In this document: positions 4,936-5,229 of the stretch, one piece after another
Layout of the letters: the number at the start of each line of letters is the position of its first letter
Numbering within the stretch: the first letter of the stretch is position 1
NCBI GenBank assembly: GCA_016929355.1
Contig: JAFGJA010000389.1
Span: 1-5,229, forward strand
DNA length: 5,229 bases
Reading direction: 5' to 3'
From: Anaerolineae bacterium
GTDB taxonomy: Bacteria; Chloroflexota; Anaerolineae; Aggregatilineales; Aggregatilineaceae
Program-made: the position numbers and the translations under genes
Notes under the pieces: model-generated
The model's database searches: none
The model's input: the letters and a program-made list of their open reading frames with translations, nothing else
Told to the model about the DNA's origin: nothing

Positions 4936-5229
4936 TTAACCGTTGCGTTTGAGTTTCCCTGTGCGTTTGGTATATCGCTCCGCGCGCTGGAACAAGTAAA
5001 TGCCCGCCGGGAGCATAATCAGACCCATGATCAACAAAGGCCACACGTAACTGATCGGATCGGCAGTGGCAGTTTCCGGCAGCAGCGCCGCCCGCATCCC
5101 TGCCAAAACATAGGTCGCGGGGGAAATCTTCGCCAACACTTGCAGCCAACCCGGTAGGACGCTGATCGGGTAATAAATGCCCGATACGAGCAAGAAAAAC
5201 GCCTGAACGATGTTTGTCATCTGTGCGCC
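4936..5229 (-). CDS. C-terminal part of an ABC-2 type exporter permease
   Basis: The frame is open from the right edge to TAA at 4938-4936, giving the last 97 residues of a membrane protein whose start lies outside the window. The segment from the ATG at 5220 shows the ABC-2 membrane-domain signature: a hydrophobic helix ending LLVSGIYYPISVLPGWLQ, the re-entrant or amphipathic stretch AKISPATYVLAGMRAALLP, a short outside loop, and a final helix (roughly YVWPLLIMGLIMLPAGIYLF). It ends in a basic cytoplasmic tail (RAERYTKRTGKLKRNG). Such permeases pair with a cytoplasmic ATPase, usually encoded just upstream, to export drugs, lipids or polysaccharides. The internal ATG at 5220 is not taken as the start, since the family has several more helices before this point. 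It probably shares an operon with the methyltransferase downstream. Confidence 0.85.
   Translation of the reverse strand, partial: GAQMTNIVQAFFLLVSGIYYPISVLPGWLQVLAKISPATYVLAGMRAALLPETATADPISYVWPLLIMGLIMLPAGIYLFQRAERYTKRTGKLKRNG

Overview
The window reads as an ordinary bacterial chromosome segment. It is moderately GC-rich and gene-dense, with short intergenic gaps, Shine-Dalgarno sites (GAGGAG types) and intrinsic terminator-like hairpins. The mix of a CehA/McbA-like PHP metallohydrolase, a TrmH/SpoU RNA methyltransferase, an RhlE-type helicase and an ABC-2 exporter would fit Chloroflexota (Anaerolineae-like). That assignment is an impression from protein style only. No insertion sequence, tRNA, rRNA, CRISPR array or phage gene was seen.

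Layout. Positions 1-188 (minus) hold the N-terminus of an unidentified Pro/Arg-rich protein that runs off the left edge. A 152-bp divergent intergenic region (189-340) carries an extended -10 promoter for that gene, a perfect 7+7 palindrome and a perfect 8-bp direct repeat with an 11-bp period. Positions 341-1414 (plus) encode a complete PHP-domain metal-dependent hydrolase. It converges on an RNA 2'-O-methyltransferase (minus, 1476-2285), with an 11-bp hairpin between the two genes. Upstream of the methyltransferase is a 231-bp leader or spacer. It contains a minus-strand terminator, repeated GCAGG/CCTGC arms that can pair in mutually exclusive ways, and a possible 24-codon Phe-rich small ORF. 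Next come a cold-shock-domain/DEAD-box RNA helicase fusion (minus, 2517-3965), a terminator-like inverted repeat (4027-4073), a class I SAM methyltransferase (minus, 4105-4887) and the C-terminal end of an ABC-2 exporter permease (minus, 4936 to the right edge).

How the genes relate. The minus strand appears to hold two transcription units: exporter permease plus small-molecule methyltransferase (48-nt gap), then helicase followed by RNA methyltransferase. The second pair are both RNA-acting proteins (RNA remodelling and rRNA/tRNA ribose methylation). The terminator and alternative-pairing arms between them suggest that transcription into the methyltransferase may be controlled by partial termination. 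The most distinctive items are the single-chain fusion of a cold-shock domain to an RhlE-type helicase and the attenuator-like leader downstream of it. The rest is conventional.
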